Below are positions 1-11,465 of a DNA stretch of 64,000 nt, piece by piece. Both the position numbers and the translations under genes were made by a program. Numbering within the stretch: the first letter of the stretch is position 1; the number at the start of each line of letters is the position of its first letter. The stretch is from the NCBI GenBank assembly GCA_022071975.1, contig JAJVIO010000027.1:58075-122074 (forward strand), in the 5' to 3' direction. The notes beneath the pieces are model-generated. The model was not told the origin of the DNA. It saw only the letters and a program-made list of their open reading frames with translations, and did not search any database. Source of the stretch: Planctomycetota bacterium. GTDB lineage: Bacteria > Planctomycetota > UBA8742 > UBA2392.

Positions 1-703
1 TCTCGGCCGTGGTCTTGTAGTCGTACTCGACGCGGCGGAACTGCAGGGTGCTGCCGTCGATCACCACATAGCACGCGCGGGTGTCGTGGTCGCGCGGCTG
101 GCCGACGCTGCCGATGTTCACCAGCAGCTTGCGAAAGCGCCGCAGGTCAAGCTCGCCGTTGTTGAGGTTCTTGGGGTGGCCGTACTTCCCGGTCTCGCTG
201 TAGATGCCGGGGATGTGGCTGTGGCCGCAGAAGCAGAAGCGGTCGAACTTGGCGAACATGCTGCGGATCTTGGCGGCGTCGAGGCTGTCTTTCGGAAAGA
301 CGTACTCGTGGGTTGGCTTGCGCGGGCTGCCGTGCACGAACAGCAGGTCGCCCTGCTTGTGCTCGCGCTTCTTGGTCATGGCGTCCAGGTAGTTCCAGTA
401 CTTGTGGCGCTTTTCCTTCGGCAGGTCCGGGCTGTTCAACTGTTCGCGCGTCCACTCCACGCTGCGCATGGCGCGCTCGTTGAAGTCTTCGGCCACCAGC
501 ATCACGGCCTCTTCGTGGTTGCCGAGGATGGTGATGTCGAAACGCTCCATCGCGATGTCGAGCACTTCGCAAGGGTTGGGGCCGTAATCCACGAGGTCGC
601 CAAGGCAAAAGATCTTCTGGCAGCCCAGGCTGTCGATATCTTCCATGACGGCGGTGAGCGCTTCGATGTTGGCGTGGATGTCGGAGACTAAAGCGATGCG
701 CAC
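1..703 (-). CDS. Calcineurin-like metallophosphoesterase, 3' end outside window
   Basis: Not in the ORF track because the frame runs off the left edge. Reading the minus strand from a GTG at 703 gives VRIALVSDIHANIEAL, then GDLVDYGPNP, ITILGNHEEA and FCGHSHIPGIY. These are the D-x-H, GDxxDxG, GNHE and GHxH metal-binding blocks of the calcineurin-like phosphoesterase fold (YfcE/MJ0936-like, or a protein-phosphatase-like branch). AAAGG lies about 8 nt upstream of the GTG and supports this start. About 234 residues are visible, close to full length for the family. Substrate cannot be told; small members are cyclic-nucleotide or general phosphodiesterases. The family is clear, the function is open. 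Confidence 0.85.
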   Translation of the reverse strand, partial: MRIALVSDIHANIEALTAVMEDIDSLGCQKIFCLGDLVDYGPNPCEVLDIAMERFDITILGNHEEAVMLVAEDFNERAMRSVEWTREQLNSPDLPKEKRHKYWNYLDAMTKKREHKQGDLLFVHGSPRKPTHEYVFPKDSLDAAKIRSMFAKFDRFCFCGHSHIPGIYSETGKYGHPKNLNNGELDLRRFRKLLVNIGSVGQPRDHDTRACYVVIDGSTLQFRRVEYDYKTTAE

Positions 704-805
704 TGACCGGCCTTTCAAAGCCCGCAATCGTGCAGGCCCACGAGCACCTCAATCAACCGAAGTGGCCATATTCGTGGAATTTACGCCGGATCGCAAGGGG
801 CAACA

Positions 806-838
806 TTAAGCCCCGCACGCACATCGCACGGGGCTTAA
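806..838. terminator. Hairpin downstream of the pseudopilin operon
   Basis: A perfect 10-bp inverted repeat, TTAAGCCCCG with CGGGGCTTAA and a 13-nt loop, lies in the gap after the last pseudopilin gene and before the phosphoesterase. There is no clear U tract on the minus strand, so it may be a weak or Rho-assisted terminator or an mRNA 3' stabiliser. Confidence 0.4.
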
Positions 839-858
839 GGAGAGCGTGATTTTTTACC

Positions 859-1902
859 CTACCTGGTCAGCAGGGCGACGTCGCGGTCATCGAGCCGGAA
901 CATGGGCCCCGAGATCGGCAACTGCACGGTGCGGCTGAACGAACGATAGGTGCCGCTGCCGTTGAACGAGCCCAGGCGCTCGAAGGTGCGGTCGATCATC
1001 ATCAGGTCGATCATTACCGTGTTGGGGTAGTTCCAGCGCGTGGCGCCCACGAAGTCGCGGTCCGGGTTGGTCTGGGTGATCCAGTCGCCGCCGAACTCGA
1101 CGCGGTTGTCGCGCAGGGGACGCTGCAGCAGGATGGCCGCGCCGCCCGCCGGCACCGGCTTCACGACGCCCGGCGTGCCCTTGGCCCACAGCCAGCGCGC
1201 ATTGGCGTCGGTGGGGCTGCACTCGGGCATGATGTTGTAGTCGAACTGGCCGTTGCGCACGCCAAGCTGGAAGGCGGCCTGGTCGTCCACGAACACGCGC
1301 ACGCCGTAGACGAAGCTGGCCAGCTCGTCCTCGTGCGGGGCGATCGGGTCTGCCTTCTTGCCCTTACCGATGGCGACAATCTCAGCCAGGCTGCGCTGCG
1401 GGATCACGCGGCGCACCAGGTAGGCGCCGCCATACTGTTCGCCGTTCTTGTCGGGCATGCGGCGGCGCAGGTAGTAGGCGACGAAAGCCGTGCCGGTCAC
1501 GTACTTCTTCTGTTTCTTGTCGTACCAGGTGTTGCGGCCGGTGAATGACAGGAACTCACGGATCTGCAGCGTCTGCGAGTCCTGGGGCTCAACCCAGTCG
1601 TCAAGGCGCGAATAGGACTTGGATGCCGGGATGGCTTCCACGTCGCGCAGGTTTTCCGGCATCAGGGTGCGGCAGTTTACGGTGTGGTAGTCTTCCAGGC
1701 CGGTCTCGATCCGCATCAGGTCCTGCTCGATCATGTCGAGAGCGGCGCGGGACTGGCTGTAGACGTCGACACGCTTGGCGGCGCGCAGGTACATGGTTTG
1801 CGCGTTCACGAACATCGAGCGCAGCATCAGCATGATGATCAGCATCAGCGAGATGGCGATCATCAGCTCGAGCAGCGTGAAGCCACGGCGAAGGTTTCTC
1901 AT
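859..1902 (-). CDS. Prepilin-type protein, GspJ/PilW-like
   Basis: 347 aa. The N-terminus MRNLRRGFTLLELMIAISLML is a class III prepilin signal: short basic leader, cleavage after Gly by the prepilin peptidase, Phe+1, Glu+5, then a single hydrophobic helix. Length and last place in a G-G-H-I-J gene order suit the minor pseudopilin GspJ/PilW. GGAG sits about 7 nt before the ATG. It would form part of the tip of a type II secretion or type IV pilus-like filament in the inner membrane and periplasm. The C-terminal domain is diverged, so the J assignment rests on order and size. Confidence 0.8.
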   Translation of the reverse strand: MRNLRRGFTLLELMIAISLMLIIMLMLRSMFVNAQTMYLRAAKRVDVYSQSRAALDMIEQDLMRIETGLEDYHTVNCRTLMPENLRDVEAIPASKSYSRLDDWVEPQDSQTLQIREFLSFTGRNTWYDKKQKKYVTGTAFVAYYLRRRMPDKNGEQYGGAYLVRRVIPQRSLAEIVAIGKGKKADPIAPHEDELASFVYGVRVFVDDQAAFQLGVRNGQFDYNIMPECSPTDANARWLWAKGTPGVVKPVPAGGAAILLQRPLRDNRVEFGGDWITQTNPDRDFVGATRWNYPNTVMIDLMMIDRTFERLGSFNGSGTYRSFSRTVQLPISGPMFRLDDRDVALLTR

Positions 1903-1927
1903 GACGTTGCTCCTGCGGGGTGTGGCG

Positions 1928-2707
1928 CTACTTGGCTGCGTTCACGTAGAAGTCCCACTCGAAGAAGGGGTCGTTGATGACGTCCCCCTCGAACTGGAAG
2001 CCCTTGTAGACCCTGACGTGAACCACGTAGAGGTCGTCCAGGGGCTGCTTCTGGCCGGTACCGTCAGCGGACGGCACGCTGGCGCGCTGCACGCTGCGGC
2101 GGACCGAGAAGTCGAACTGGTAGAACATGCGATCGTCCGGGTCCAGGCCCTCGATGGCGCCGGCGCGGCGCAGCGGGTCAGGCAGCAGGCGGAACACGCG
2201 GGGGTCGCCCTCGAAGCTGGCCTTGCCGCCGCTGGCGTTCAGCCCGTCCACAGGGACGTCGGTTACCATGTTCTTGCGCGCGTCACCCGTGACGCCGGCG
2301 TCGAACATCACCTTGGGCAGACGGAAGAACACGGTGTTGGTGGCAGGCGCGCCGCCGACGATGTCCTTTGTCGCATCGCGATCACCGGAAGCGGTCTTGC
2401 TCTTGCCGCCTTCGTAGTACTCGCGGTACTGGTCGGGCGTGAAGGTCAATGAGCTGTCCGGGTAGTAGAAGGCGTAGATGTTGTCGTTTTCGTTCAGGTT
2501 GATCGGCCTCGACAGCGACTGGGTCACCAGCGAGCGCACGTTGCGGGTGATTTCCGCGGCGCGGGTGTAGTCCATGGCCTGGCGCGAGAGGCGCACGTTG
2601 GTGATGAACAGGGCCATGATCGCGGTGCCGCCCAGGGCGAAGATCGCCAGCGCCACCAGGATCTCGGTCAGCGTGAAGCCCCTGCGGTTGTTCGGTTTTC
2701 TGCGCAT
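1928..2707 (-). CDS. Prepilin-type protein, GspI/PilV-like
   Basis: 259 aa. The leader MRRKPNNRRG is followed by FTLTEILVALAIFALGGTAIM, a standard processing site with Glu+5 and a hydrophobic alpha-helix. The position between H-like and J-like genes fits the minor pseudopilin GspI/PilV, although the globular part is longer than classical GspI (about 120 aa). AAGGAA lies upstream of the ATG. Probably co-transcribed with the other four pseudopilins; a 25-nt gap separates it from the J-like gene. Confidence 0.75.
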   Translation of the reverse strand: MRRKPNNRRGFTLTEILVALAIFALGGTAIMALFITNVRLSRQAMDYTRAAEITRNVRSLVTQSLSRPINLNENDNIYAFYYPDSSLTFTPDQYREYYEGGKSKTASGDRDATKDIVGGAPATNTVFFRLPKVMFDAGVTGDARKNMVTDVPVDGLNASGGKASFEGDPRVFRLLPDPLRRAGAIEGLDPDDRMFYQFDFSVRRSVQRASVPSADGTGQKQPLDDLYVVHVRVYKGFQFEGDVINDPFFEWDFYVNAAK

Positions 2708-2750
2708 GAGGTTTTCCTTGCCGTCGTTGAAAGGGTCGCGACGGTCAGGC

Positions 2751-3431
2751 CTAGGGTTCGGTTACTTCCTCGCGGTCCAGCACGGTCGAGCGCTTCACGG
2801 CCCCGGTGGCCGGGTTGATGTCGATGTACACGAAGCGGTCGTCGTCGGTGAGGATCAGGTCCGCGTTCAGATTCATGGTCTCGCCCGAATCCAGCACGTA
2901 GCCCGGGCGGTCCTGGGGGATGATCAGGCGGCCGTCGGCCAGCACGGCGATTTTGTACTTGCCGGCGAAGCGCGCGTTGGCGGTCTCGGACAGGTAGTTG
3001 TCGATGGGGCCGGTGGGGGCTTCCTGCACCCAGCGCGGCGCGAATTTCACGGCGCCGCCGATCTGGTCCTGGAAGTCGAGCTGCTTGACGTAGTTGATTT
3101 CCTGCTCGTCGGTGCCGGGCTTGGGGCTTGGGTTGACGCGGTAGACCGCCATGCCGGGGCCGACGTAGAAGGCCAGGGCGTCGCTGTCCTGGGACTGTCC
3201 GCCCAGCGCTTCTTCCTCGGTGTAGCACACGATCACGTGGGTCTGGCGCGTGTTCATGGCCTCGCTGCGGGCGAAGGCGATGAAGCCGCCGATGTTGTTG
3301 CCCGACATGCTGAGCCCGCGGCCCTTCATGAAGCGAAGCATCACCGGGACCATCACCGTGACCAGCATGGCCACGATGGCGATCACCACCAGCAGTTCCA
3401 TCAGCGTGAAGCCGCGTCTCTGCCTTTTCAC
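2751..3431 (-). CDS. Prepilin-type protein, GspH-like
   Basis: 226 aa, GTG start with AGGAGA about 7 nt upstream. MKRQRRG is followed by FTLMELLVVIAIVAMLVTVMV, the prepilin cleavage site and TM helix. Downstream, IGGFIAFARSEAMNTRQTHVIV resembles the conserved GspH/FimT segment (LxxALxxARsEAixRgxxV). The rest looks like a beta-rich pseudopilin head. It is third of five genes, the H slot of a G-H-I-J cassette. Confidence 0.8.
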   Translation of the reverse strand: MKRQRRGFTLMELLVVIAIVAMLVTVMVPVMLRFMKGRGLSMSGNNIGGFIAFARSEAMNTRQTHVIVCYTEEEALGGQSQDSDALAFYVGPGMAVYRVNPSPKPGTDEQEINYVKQLDFQDQIGGAVKFAPRWVQEAPTGPIDNYLSETANARFAGKYKIAVLADGRLIIPQDRPGYVLDSGETMNLNADLILTDDDRFVYIDINPATGAVKRSTVLDREEVTEP

Positions 3432-3460
3432 GTTCGTCTCCTGCCGCCCGCGGGCGGTTG

Positions 3461-4036
3461 CTACTTCATTTCCTCGCGCGACTTCACCGTGTTGTTGCGC
3501 GAGTCAAAGATCAGGTCGTCAGGGGTGCCGGGCATGGCGTCAGGGCCCGAGGAGTACACGAAGCCGAGCTTCAGGTTGTTGTCGAACTTGTACCAGATCG
3601 GCTTTTCCCAGGCGTCCACCAGGTGCGGCAGACGGCCGCCCTCTTCACGGGTGAACTTGGCCAGGTCTTCGGGCTGCAGCAGCGGCGCGTAGTTCTGGTC
3701 TTTGTAGAGGTCCGAGCCCTCCCAGGTCGAGCGGGTCGGCGCCGCGTAGAACAGCATCATCTGGCTTGAGGCAAGCTTCTCGTCGGACGAGATCCGGCTG
3801 GAAAGCTGCCCGGCGTCTTTCTTGAACTTCTTGATGGTGGGCGGGTTCTTTTCGCCGGTGATCACCGGCCCGATCTGCTGCAGCAGCGTGCGGGTTGCGC
3901 TTTCTTCTGACTTGGAAAGCCAGGGCAGAATCGCCACCGCCAGCACCACGATCAGCAGGGAAATGATGCCGACCACGATCAGCAACTCGATCAGCGTGAA
4001 GCCCTGCCTGTTTGCGCGCATGTTGTTCATCATCAT
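3461..4036 (-). CDS. Prepilin-type protein, second GspG-like pseudopilin
   Basis: 191 aa. MRANRQG is followed by FTLIELLIVVGIISLLIVVLA. The C-terminal part DAWEKPIWYKFDNN...YSSGPDAMPGTPDD resembles the GspG head, which has DPWGxPYxY and a Gly/Asp-rich Ca2+ loop. Start ambiguous: three ATG codons in a row follow GGGAGA, so the true start may be the second or third. It sits 8 nt after the first GspG-like gene. Two G-like genes in a row are unusual; one may be the major subunit and the other specialised. Confidence 0.8.
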   Translation of the reverse strand: MMMNNMRANRQGFTLIELLIVVGIISLLIVVLAVAILPWLSKSEESATRTLLQQIGPVITGEKNPPTIKKFKKDAGQLSSRISSDEKLASSQMMLFYAAPTRSTWEGSDLYKDQNYAPLLQPEDLAKFTREEGGRLPHLVDAWEKPIWYKFDNNLKLGFVYSSGPDAMPGTPDDLIFDSRNNTVKSREEMK

Positions 4037-4044
4037 TCTCCCGT

Positions 4045-4599
4045 CTACTCCATGCCATTGTAGATGTCGTCGTTCTCGCCGTTGAGCTCATACAACTCGC
4101 CGTCGGGACCGCGGGAAATGATGTCGTAGGTGTTTTCGTTGTAGCGCCGACCCGTGTACTTCGGGGTCTTTCCGCTGGCGCTCTTCTTCTGGCTGTAGTT
4201 GCGGTAGATGTAGAACTTCTGCCACGGGTCCAGGAAGACCTTTTTGCCGCCTTCTTCACCCAGCACGTACTGGTCGTCCTTCACGTACGGGTCTTTGCCG
4301 GCCTTCTTGGGCTTCTCGACCAGTTCCTCATACAGCTCGGCGTTGCCTTGCCAGTACGAGCCGCCGTCCGTGATGCTGGGGCTGGCCGGGTAGGTGTTGT
4401 TGTCCTTGCCCGTTTCGTCCTGCCACTTGCTGAGGGCCGACGGGATCACGTTGCTAACGAAGTCCTGGGCCTTGGCGATTTCGCCCTTGGACATCGCGTT
4501 GAACAACACGGCCACCAGCACCACCACAAGGATGCCGATAATGCCGACCACAATCATAAGTTCGATCAGGGTGAACCCCGACCGCGATGAGCGTCTCAT
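4045..4599 (-). CDS. Prepilin-type protein, GspG-like major pseudopilin
   Basis: The track start at 4638 was rejected. ATG at 4599 has GGAGG 5 nt upstream and gives MRRSSRSG followed by FTLIELMIVVGIIGILVVVLV, 184 aa. The C-terminus DPWQKFYIYRNY...YDIISRGPDGE...ENDDIYN matches the GspG pattern DPWGxPYxY...YDxxSxGxDGxxGGxxxxxDI, including the Asp-rich calcium loop. First gene of the five-gene operon and the likely major filament subunit. No GspE ATPase, GspF or GspD is in the window, so the assembly machinery must be elsewhere. Confidence 0.85.
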   Translation of the reverse strand: MRRSSRSGFTLIELMIVVGIIGILVVVLVAVLFNAMSKGEIAKAQDFVSNVIPSALSKWQDETGKDNNTYPASPSITDGGSYWQGNAELYEELVEKPKKAGKDPYVKDDQYVLGEEGGKKVFLDPWQKFYIYRNYSQKKSASGKTPKYTGRRYNENTYDIISRGPDGELYELNGENDDIYNGME

Positions 4600-4633
4600 C
4601 GGACCTCCAGTGACCGTCCGTAGTTGCATGCTA

Positions 4634-4649
4634 TGCAAACCTTACGCCA
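4634..4649 (-). promoter_or_regulatory. Sigma-54 (-24/-12) promoter of the pseudopilin operon
   Basis: On the minus strand TGGCGTAAGGTTTGCA keeps TGGC and TTGCA of the RpoN consensus (TGGCACG-N4-TTGCA) with exact GG-to-GC spacing. The ATG of the first pilin gene lies about 35 nt downstream, leaving room for a start site and the GGAGG RBS. Pilin genes are often RpoN-dependent in other bacteria. Confidence 0.65.
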
Positions 4650-4802
4650 GAACTTGGCAGCGGGGATGACACTCGACGCAAGTGCCGACCGCACCAAGAT
4701 TTCAACACATTCCATCGGGTACTGTATGCTACCTGAAGCGGGCAGATACGCAAGTTTGGTGTCGCGCTGGTAACGCCAAGTCTGCCGCAGGTAAGAGGAT
4801 GT

Positions 4803-4924
4803 GGTCAGAGGTTGGAGGTCAGAGGTTAGAGGTTAGAGGTCAGAGGTCAGAGGTTAGAGGTTAGAGGTTAGAGGTTAGAGGTTAGAGGTCAGAGGTTAGA
4901 GGTCGGAGGTCGGAGGTCGGAGGC
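4803..4924. repeat. Tandem heptanucleotide array, (GGTTAGA / GGTCAGA / GGTCGGA)n
   Basis: About 17 consecutive 7-bp units, GGTTAGA, GGTCAGA and, at the right end, GGTCGGA, fill an intergenic stretch between the pseudopilin promoter and the ccm operon 3' end. The variants differ only by transitions. No ORF of merit crosses it. Confidence 0.95.
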
Positions 4925-4949
4925 CAATGTCCAAAACGTTTCCCTACAC

Positions 4950-5046
4950 CCTGCCTCCCGCCTCCCGCCTCCTGCTTCCTGCTTCCTGCCTCCTGCCTCC
5001 TGCCTCCTGCCTCCTGCCTCCTGCCTCCTGCCTCCTGCATCCCGCC
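4950..5046. repeat. Tandem heptanucleotide array, (CCTGCCT)n
   Basis: About 13 units of a 7-bp pyrimidine-rich repeat (CCTGCCT, with CCCGCCT and CCTGCTT variants) run up to the ccmA stop codon. The unit length equals that of the neighbouring purine-rich array, with about 25 nt between them. Related heptamers occur near 8128 and 20000. It may extend or pair within the ccm 3' UTR. Confidence 0.95.
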
Positions 5047-5679
5047 TCATCCCAGCTTGCCGTCGCGCAGCTCAACCACCCGGTCGGCCACTGACTGCGC
5101 CGAGTCGTGGTCGTGGGTGCTGAAAATTACCACCGCGCCGGTCTGTGCCTGCTCCCGGGCCGCTTGCCACAAGCGTTCGCGGGCGTCTTTGTCCAGTCCC
5201 GTAGAAGGCTCATCCAGCAGCAGCAGGCGCGGGTTGTGCACCAGGGCGCGGCACAGCGCGGCCGTCTGTTCCTGGCCGCGCGACAGCTCGCTGACGGGCA
5301 GGTCGGCATAGCGCGCGGCCTGGAAGCGCTCGATCAGCGCATCAGCGCGGGCCGTGTGGTCTTGTACTCCGTAGAGTGCGGCAAACAGGCGCAGGTTCTC
5401 GCGCATGCTGAGGGCTGCGTCGAGCATGCTTTCATGGCCCAGATAGCCCAGCAGGGCGCGGGCCTTGAGCGGCTGGGCCCGGCAGTCCAGTTCGCCAAGG
5501 CTGACCTTGCCGTCGTCGGGGCGCAGGATGGTGGCGAAGATGCGTATCAGCGTGCTTTTGCCGGTGCCGTTGGCGCCGATCAGCGCCACCAGGCTGCCTG
5601 GCTCAACGCTGAAGTCCACGCCGCGCAGCACGTGCGTCGCGCCCCATGACTTGGTGATTCCCTCGGCAACCAGCTTCAT
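5047..5679 (-). CDS. ccmA: Haem exporter ATP-binding protein CcmA
   Basis: 210 aa, the usual CcmA length. Walker A GANGTGKST, signature LSRGQ (LSGGQ-like), Walker B RLLLLDEPSTGLD and switch His in STHDHD are all present, so it should be an active ABC ATPase. Assigned CcmA rather than a generic ABC subunit because it is the last gene of the ccmE-F-H operon, 12 nt after the preceding gene. CcmA works with CcmB, CcmC and CcmD to release haem-loaded CcmE; none of these partners is in the window. The 3' end abuts the heptamer array. Confidence 0.85.
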   Translation of the reverse strand: MKLVAEGITKSWGATHVLRGVDFSVEPGSLVALIGANGTGKSTLIRIFATILRPDDGKVSLGELDCRAQPLKARALLGYLGHESMLDAALSMRENLRLFAALYGVQDHTARADALIERFQAARYADLPVSELSRGQEQTAALCRALVHNPRLLLLDEPSTGLDKDARERLWQAAREQAQTGAVVIFSTHDHDSAQSVADRVVELRDGKLG

Positions 5680-5691
5680 GAGAATCCAGCA

Positions 5692-7281
5692 TCACTCTGC
5701 CGCGTTCGCGTCGAACTCTACCAGGCGGTTCATCAGCCTCTGTTTCTGTTCCTGGTAGACCCGTGCCGGCATAGCGCCTTCCTTATACTCGGCATCGAGC
5801 GCAACCACGGCATCCATTACCTCGCGCCTGGACGCCGGCAGTTCAGCCAGTTTCTTCAACTGCTCGTCGCGCGGCTTGCGGATCGTCGCCACCAGCGCGC
5901 CCACGAATGCAAGCCCGAACACCAGCGCCAGCGCCTTGAACATCACGGAAAGGTTGAAACTGGGCCCGCCGGCGGTCGGCTCAGGCTGTGCGGCGGGGGG
6001 CGGAGCTTCACCGGCCTCCCAGCGTCCCATCATCTGCTGCGCTTCCTCGCTGAAGGCAAACACCAGCTGCGCGACTTCCAGGGCGGCGAGGTCCGGAGTG
6101 TGCTCTGGGTTGGTGGGGTGACGACCGTCCTGGGCCGGCCCGTACAGGCGGCGGTGCGCGCCCTCTACCAGCGCGGCCAGGGTCAACTCGGGTGGCAGGT
6201 TGGCCTCGGCCTCCAGCACGGGGTAATCGAAACTGCGGGTGAAAGACACGCGTTCGGCGGGCGCCGCCGTCAGCACGCCTCCCTGGTGCATCAGCCTGAT
6301 TTCCAGCACGCCCGGAATACCGTCCCGGGTGGGGGGCACGGGGCGCGTGAACACCAAGGTGGCCGAGCGCCCGCTGGGGGACGGGTTCACGCGGTAGACG
6401 GTGTCGCCTGCGCCGGTCATCACCAGCATGGGGTCGTTGTTCAGCAGGTGCCAGTTGTCGGCGCTGACCTGCGGACCGCTGCGGGGTTGGGCCGGGCCGC
6501 CGTGCATGCCGCCGCCGGTGCCGAAGCTCCAGGCCGCGGCGTTTTCCTCGGTGAACGGCTTCTCCAGGGGCGAGCCGACGTTCCAGCCCTGCATGTACAC
6601 CAGTTGGCTGCCGTACATGGCAGGCAGGTTCTGTGCGGACAGGCCGGGGGGCACCATCACGTTCAGCTCGACGGTGACCAGCGCGGCGAGCGCCGGGTCC
6701 GGGTTCACGATGCGCAGCCGCTCGATCACGGTGACCGGGCCGTAGCGCAGGTCGGGGCGCAGGCGGGTGCGGGCCTCCAACCGCCACTTTTCGATGCGTA
6801 TGTTGGAACGGTCCGCGCCCAGCCGGAAGTACGGGACGCGCACGTCCAGCTCGGGCGCGTCGGCCGTGAGCCAGCCTTCGTTCACCAGTGGCCACCACAG
6901 CTCGCCTACCTTGGCGGCGAAGCCCAGGCGGGTGTCAAGCGGCAAGCCCTCTAGGCGGAACGCGCCGTCGCCCTCAACAGGCGAAAACCAGCTGCCCGTG
7001 GGGATTACCGGCGCGATCACGCCGCCCATCGGTGTGTCGGGTTGCTGCCCGGCCGCGAGCGCGTTGAAGGCGCCCTGCCACTGCGTGGCGGTCAACTCAT
7101 TGAATGCCGGCGCGTCGGCGGGAAGCGCGACGGCGCCGATCATGGCGGGCTCGTCCAGGTAAGGCTCGCCGCCGGCCGCGTCGTACAGGCGCCCGGTCAG
7201 CACGCCCTGCGCCGCCAGGGTGGGCGCCAGCAGGCAGGCCAGCAGCAGCAAGGTGTAAATGTTCAGGGCGGATCGGCTCAT
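5692..7281 (-). CDS. Membrane-anchored protein of the ccm operon, unknown function
   Basis: 529 aa. An N-terminal signal peptide (IYTLLLLACLLAPTLAAQG) is followed by about 400 residues of probable periplasmic, beta-rich sequence. One TM helix near residues 445-465 (VMFKALALVFGLAFVGALVATI) leads to a short cytoplasmic tail, RREVMDAVVALDAEYKEGAMPARVYQEQKQRLMNRL. The tail resembles the LxxLDxxYxxGxxxxxxYxxxRxxL helix pair seen in CcmI-type proteins. It overlaps the upstream ccmI-like gene by 4 nt (ATGA) and precedes ccmA by 12 nt, so it is translationally coupled within cytochrome c maturation. I do not recognise the large domain; an apocytochrome-handling or scaffold role is inference from context. 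Confidence 0.8.
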   Translation of the reverse strand: MSRSALNIYTLLLLACLLAPTLAAQGVLTGRLYDAAGGEPYLDEPAMIGAVALPADAPAFNELTATQWQGAFNALAAGQQPDTPMGGVIAPVIPTGSWFSPVEGDGAFRLEGLPLDTRLGFAAKVGELWWPLVNEGWLTADAPELDVRVPYFRLGADRSNIRIEKWRLEARTRLRPDLRYGPVTVIERLRIVNPDPALAALVTVELNVMVPPGLSAQNLPAMYGSQLVYMQGWNVGSPLEKPFTEENAAAWSFGTGGGMHGGPAQPRSGPQVSADNWHLLNNDPMLVMTGAGDTVYRVNPSPSGRSATLVFTRPVPPTRDGIPGVLEIRLMHQGGVLTAAPAERVSFTRSFDYPVLEAEANLPPELTLAALVEGAHRRLYGPAQDGRHPTNPEHTPDLAALEVAQLVFAFSEEAQQMMGRWEAGEAPPPAAQPEPTAGGPSFNLSVMFKALALVFGLAFVGALVATIRKPRDEQLKKLAELPASRREVMDAVVALDAEYKEGAMPARVYQEQKQRLMNRLVEFDANAAE

Positions 7282-7673
7282 TGCTGCGTTTTGCTGCGGG
7301 CGAGATCCTCTTCGATGCGGCGGCGCGCGGCCGTGCGTTTTTCCTGGATGACATCGAGCCTGGCGGTCAATTCGCGCGCGGTCTGCAGGTAGGCGGGGCG
7401 CAGGCGCTCGAAGTCGTCGGCGGGCAGCTTGCCGGCGAGCTTGTCGTCCTCGAGGTCCTTAAGGGCCCGCAAGGCTTCTTCGCGGCGGCGCGAAATGATG
7501 CTGTACTCAGATTCCACGTCGCCCACGAACCACAGGCGTTTGCGGCGTGCCAGCGGCGAGAACGTGATCACCACCACGCCGAACACCAGCGGCGCCACGC
7601 GCCAGTCGGCGACGGCCGTCAGCGCGCCCGCGGCGGCGGCGGCAATCAGGATTTTCAACCAGGCCTGCTTCAC
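7278..7673 (-). CDS. CcmI-like cytochrome c biogenesis protein
   Basis: 131 aa. Two N-terminal hydrophobic segments are followed by a cytosolic helical stretch, EEALRALKDLEDDKLAGKLPADDFERLRPAYLQTARELTARLD. This is the CcmI N-terminal pattern (LxELexDxxxGkLsexDyexLr). It lacks the TPR periplasmic domain of proteobacterial CcmI/CycH. It overlaps ccmH and the next gene by 4 nt each. Likely helps present apocytochrome to the CcmF/H ligase. Confidence 0.7.
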   Translation of the reverse strand: MKQAWLKILIAAAAAGALTAVADWRVAPLVFGVVVITFSPLARRKRLWFVGDVESEYSIISRRREEALRALKDLEDDKLAGKLPADDFERLRPAYLQTARELTARLDVIQEKRTAARRRIEEDLARSKTQQ

Positions 7674-8169
7674 TCCAGCTCCTTCAGTTCACGCGCGATA
7701 CGCGCCTCGAACTCGGAATCCTCGGCCGGTTGCGGTGCGGCCTCAGGCGCGGGGCCGCGGCGCGTCAGCACCCGGAACGCCACGCCGAACGCCCCCAGCA
7801 GCAACAGGCCCGCGCCGATCAGGATGGGGTAAAGGTTGCTCTCCTCGGGCACCTGCATCACACCCTTGCCGAAGCGCTCCACCATCTGCTGCTTGATTGC
7901 GGCCGCGTCGAGCTTCGAGTCGCCGACCAGCTCGCGCAGGAACTTGCGTTCTTCGTCTTTGGCGCCGCAGACGTTGTGGCTGCAGGAAAGCAGCGGTTCA
8001 CGGCAGCCGCAGATGCAGAACAATTGGTCGCCCACCTGCTGGTAAAGCAGCTCGGCCTGGTCCGGCGTGCGGTCCTGCGCACTGAGGCCTGACGCGAACA
8101 GTGCAAACACCAGCATCAACAGCGCCTGTGCGCCTGCCGCCTTCCGCCCGCCGCCTGCCGCCTGGTAAT

Positions 8170-8173
<4 letters not shown>
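7670..8173 (-). CDS. ccmH: Cytochrome c-type biogenesis protein CcmH
   Basis: 167 aa. Signal peptide, then LYQQVGDQLFCICGCREPLLSCSHNVC, the Cys-rich CcmH/NrfF/CycL motif in its CxCGC form, and FLRELV...MVERFGKGVM (canonical YGxFVL-like region). A TM helix lies near residues 120-142. It reduces apocytochrome cysteines for haem ligation with CcmF. The n-region of the signal (NYQAAGGGRKAAGAQ) is encoded by degenerate GCCTGCC-type heptamers, so the gene's 5' end seems to have absorbed a repeat. Its ATG overlaps the ccmF stop. Confidence 0.85.
8128..8164. repeat. Degenerate heptamer repeat inside the ccmH 5' end
   Basis: About five imperfect units of the form GCCTGCC / GCCTTCC / GCCCGCC. They belong to the same family as the arrays at 4950-5046 and 20000-20090, and here they encode the signal-peptide n-region of CcmH. 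Confidence 0.7.
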
Positions 8174-11460
<3,287 letters not shown>

Positions 11461-11465
11461 CCGCT

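Noticed and set aside
4803-5046. CRISPR array
   Set aside because: Units are 7 bp and contiguous, with no spacers; no cas gene is nearby.
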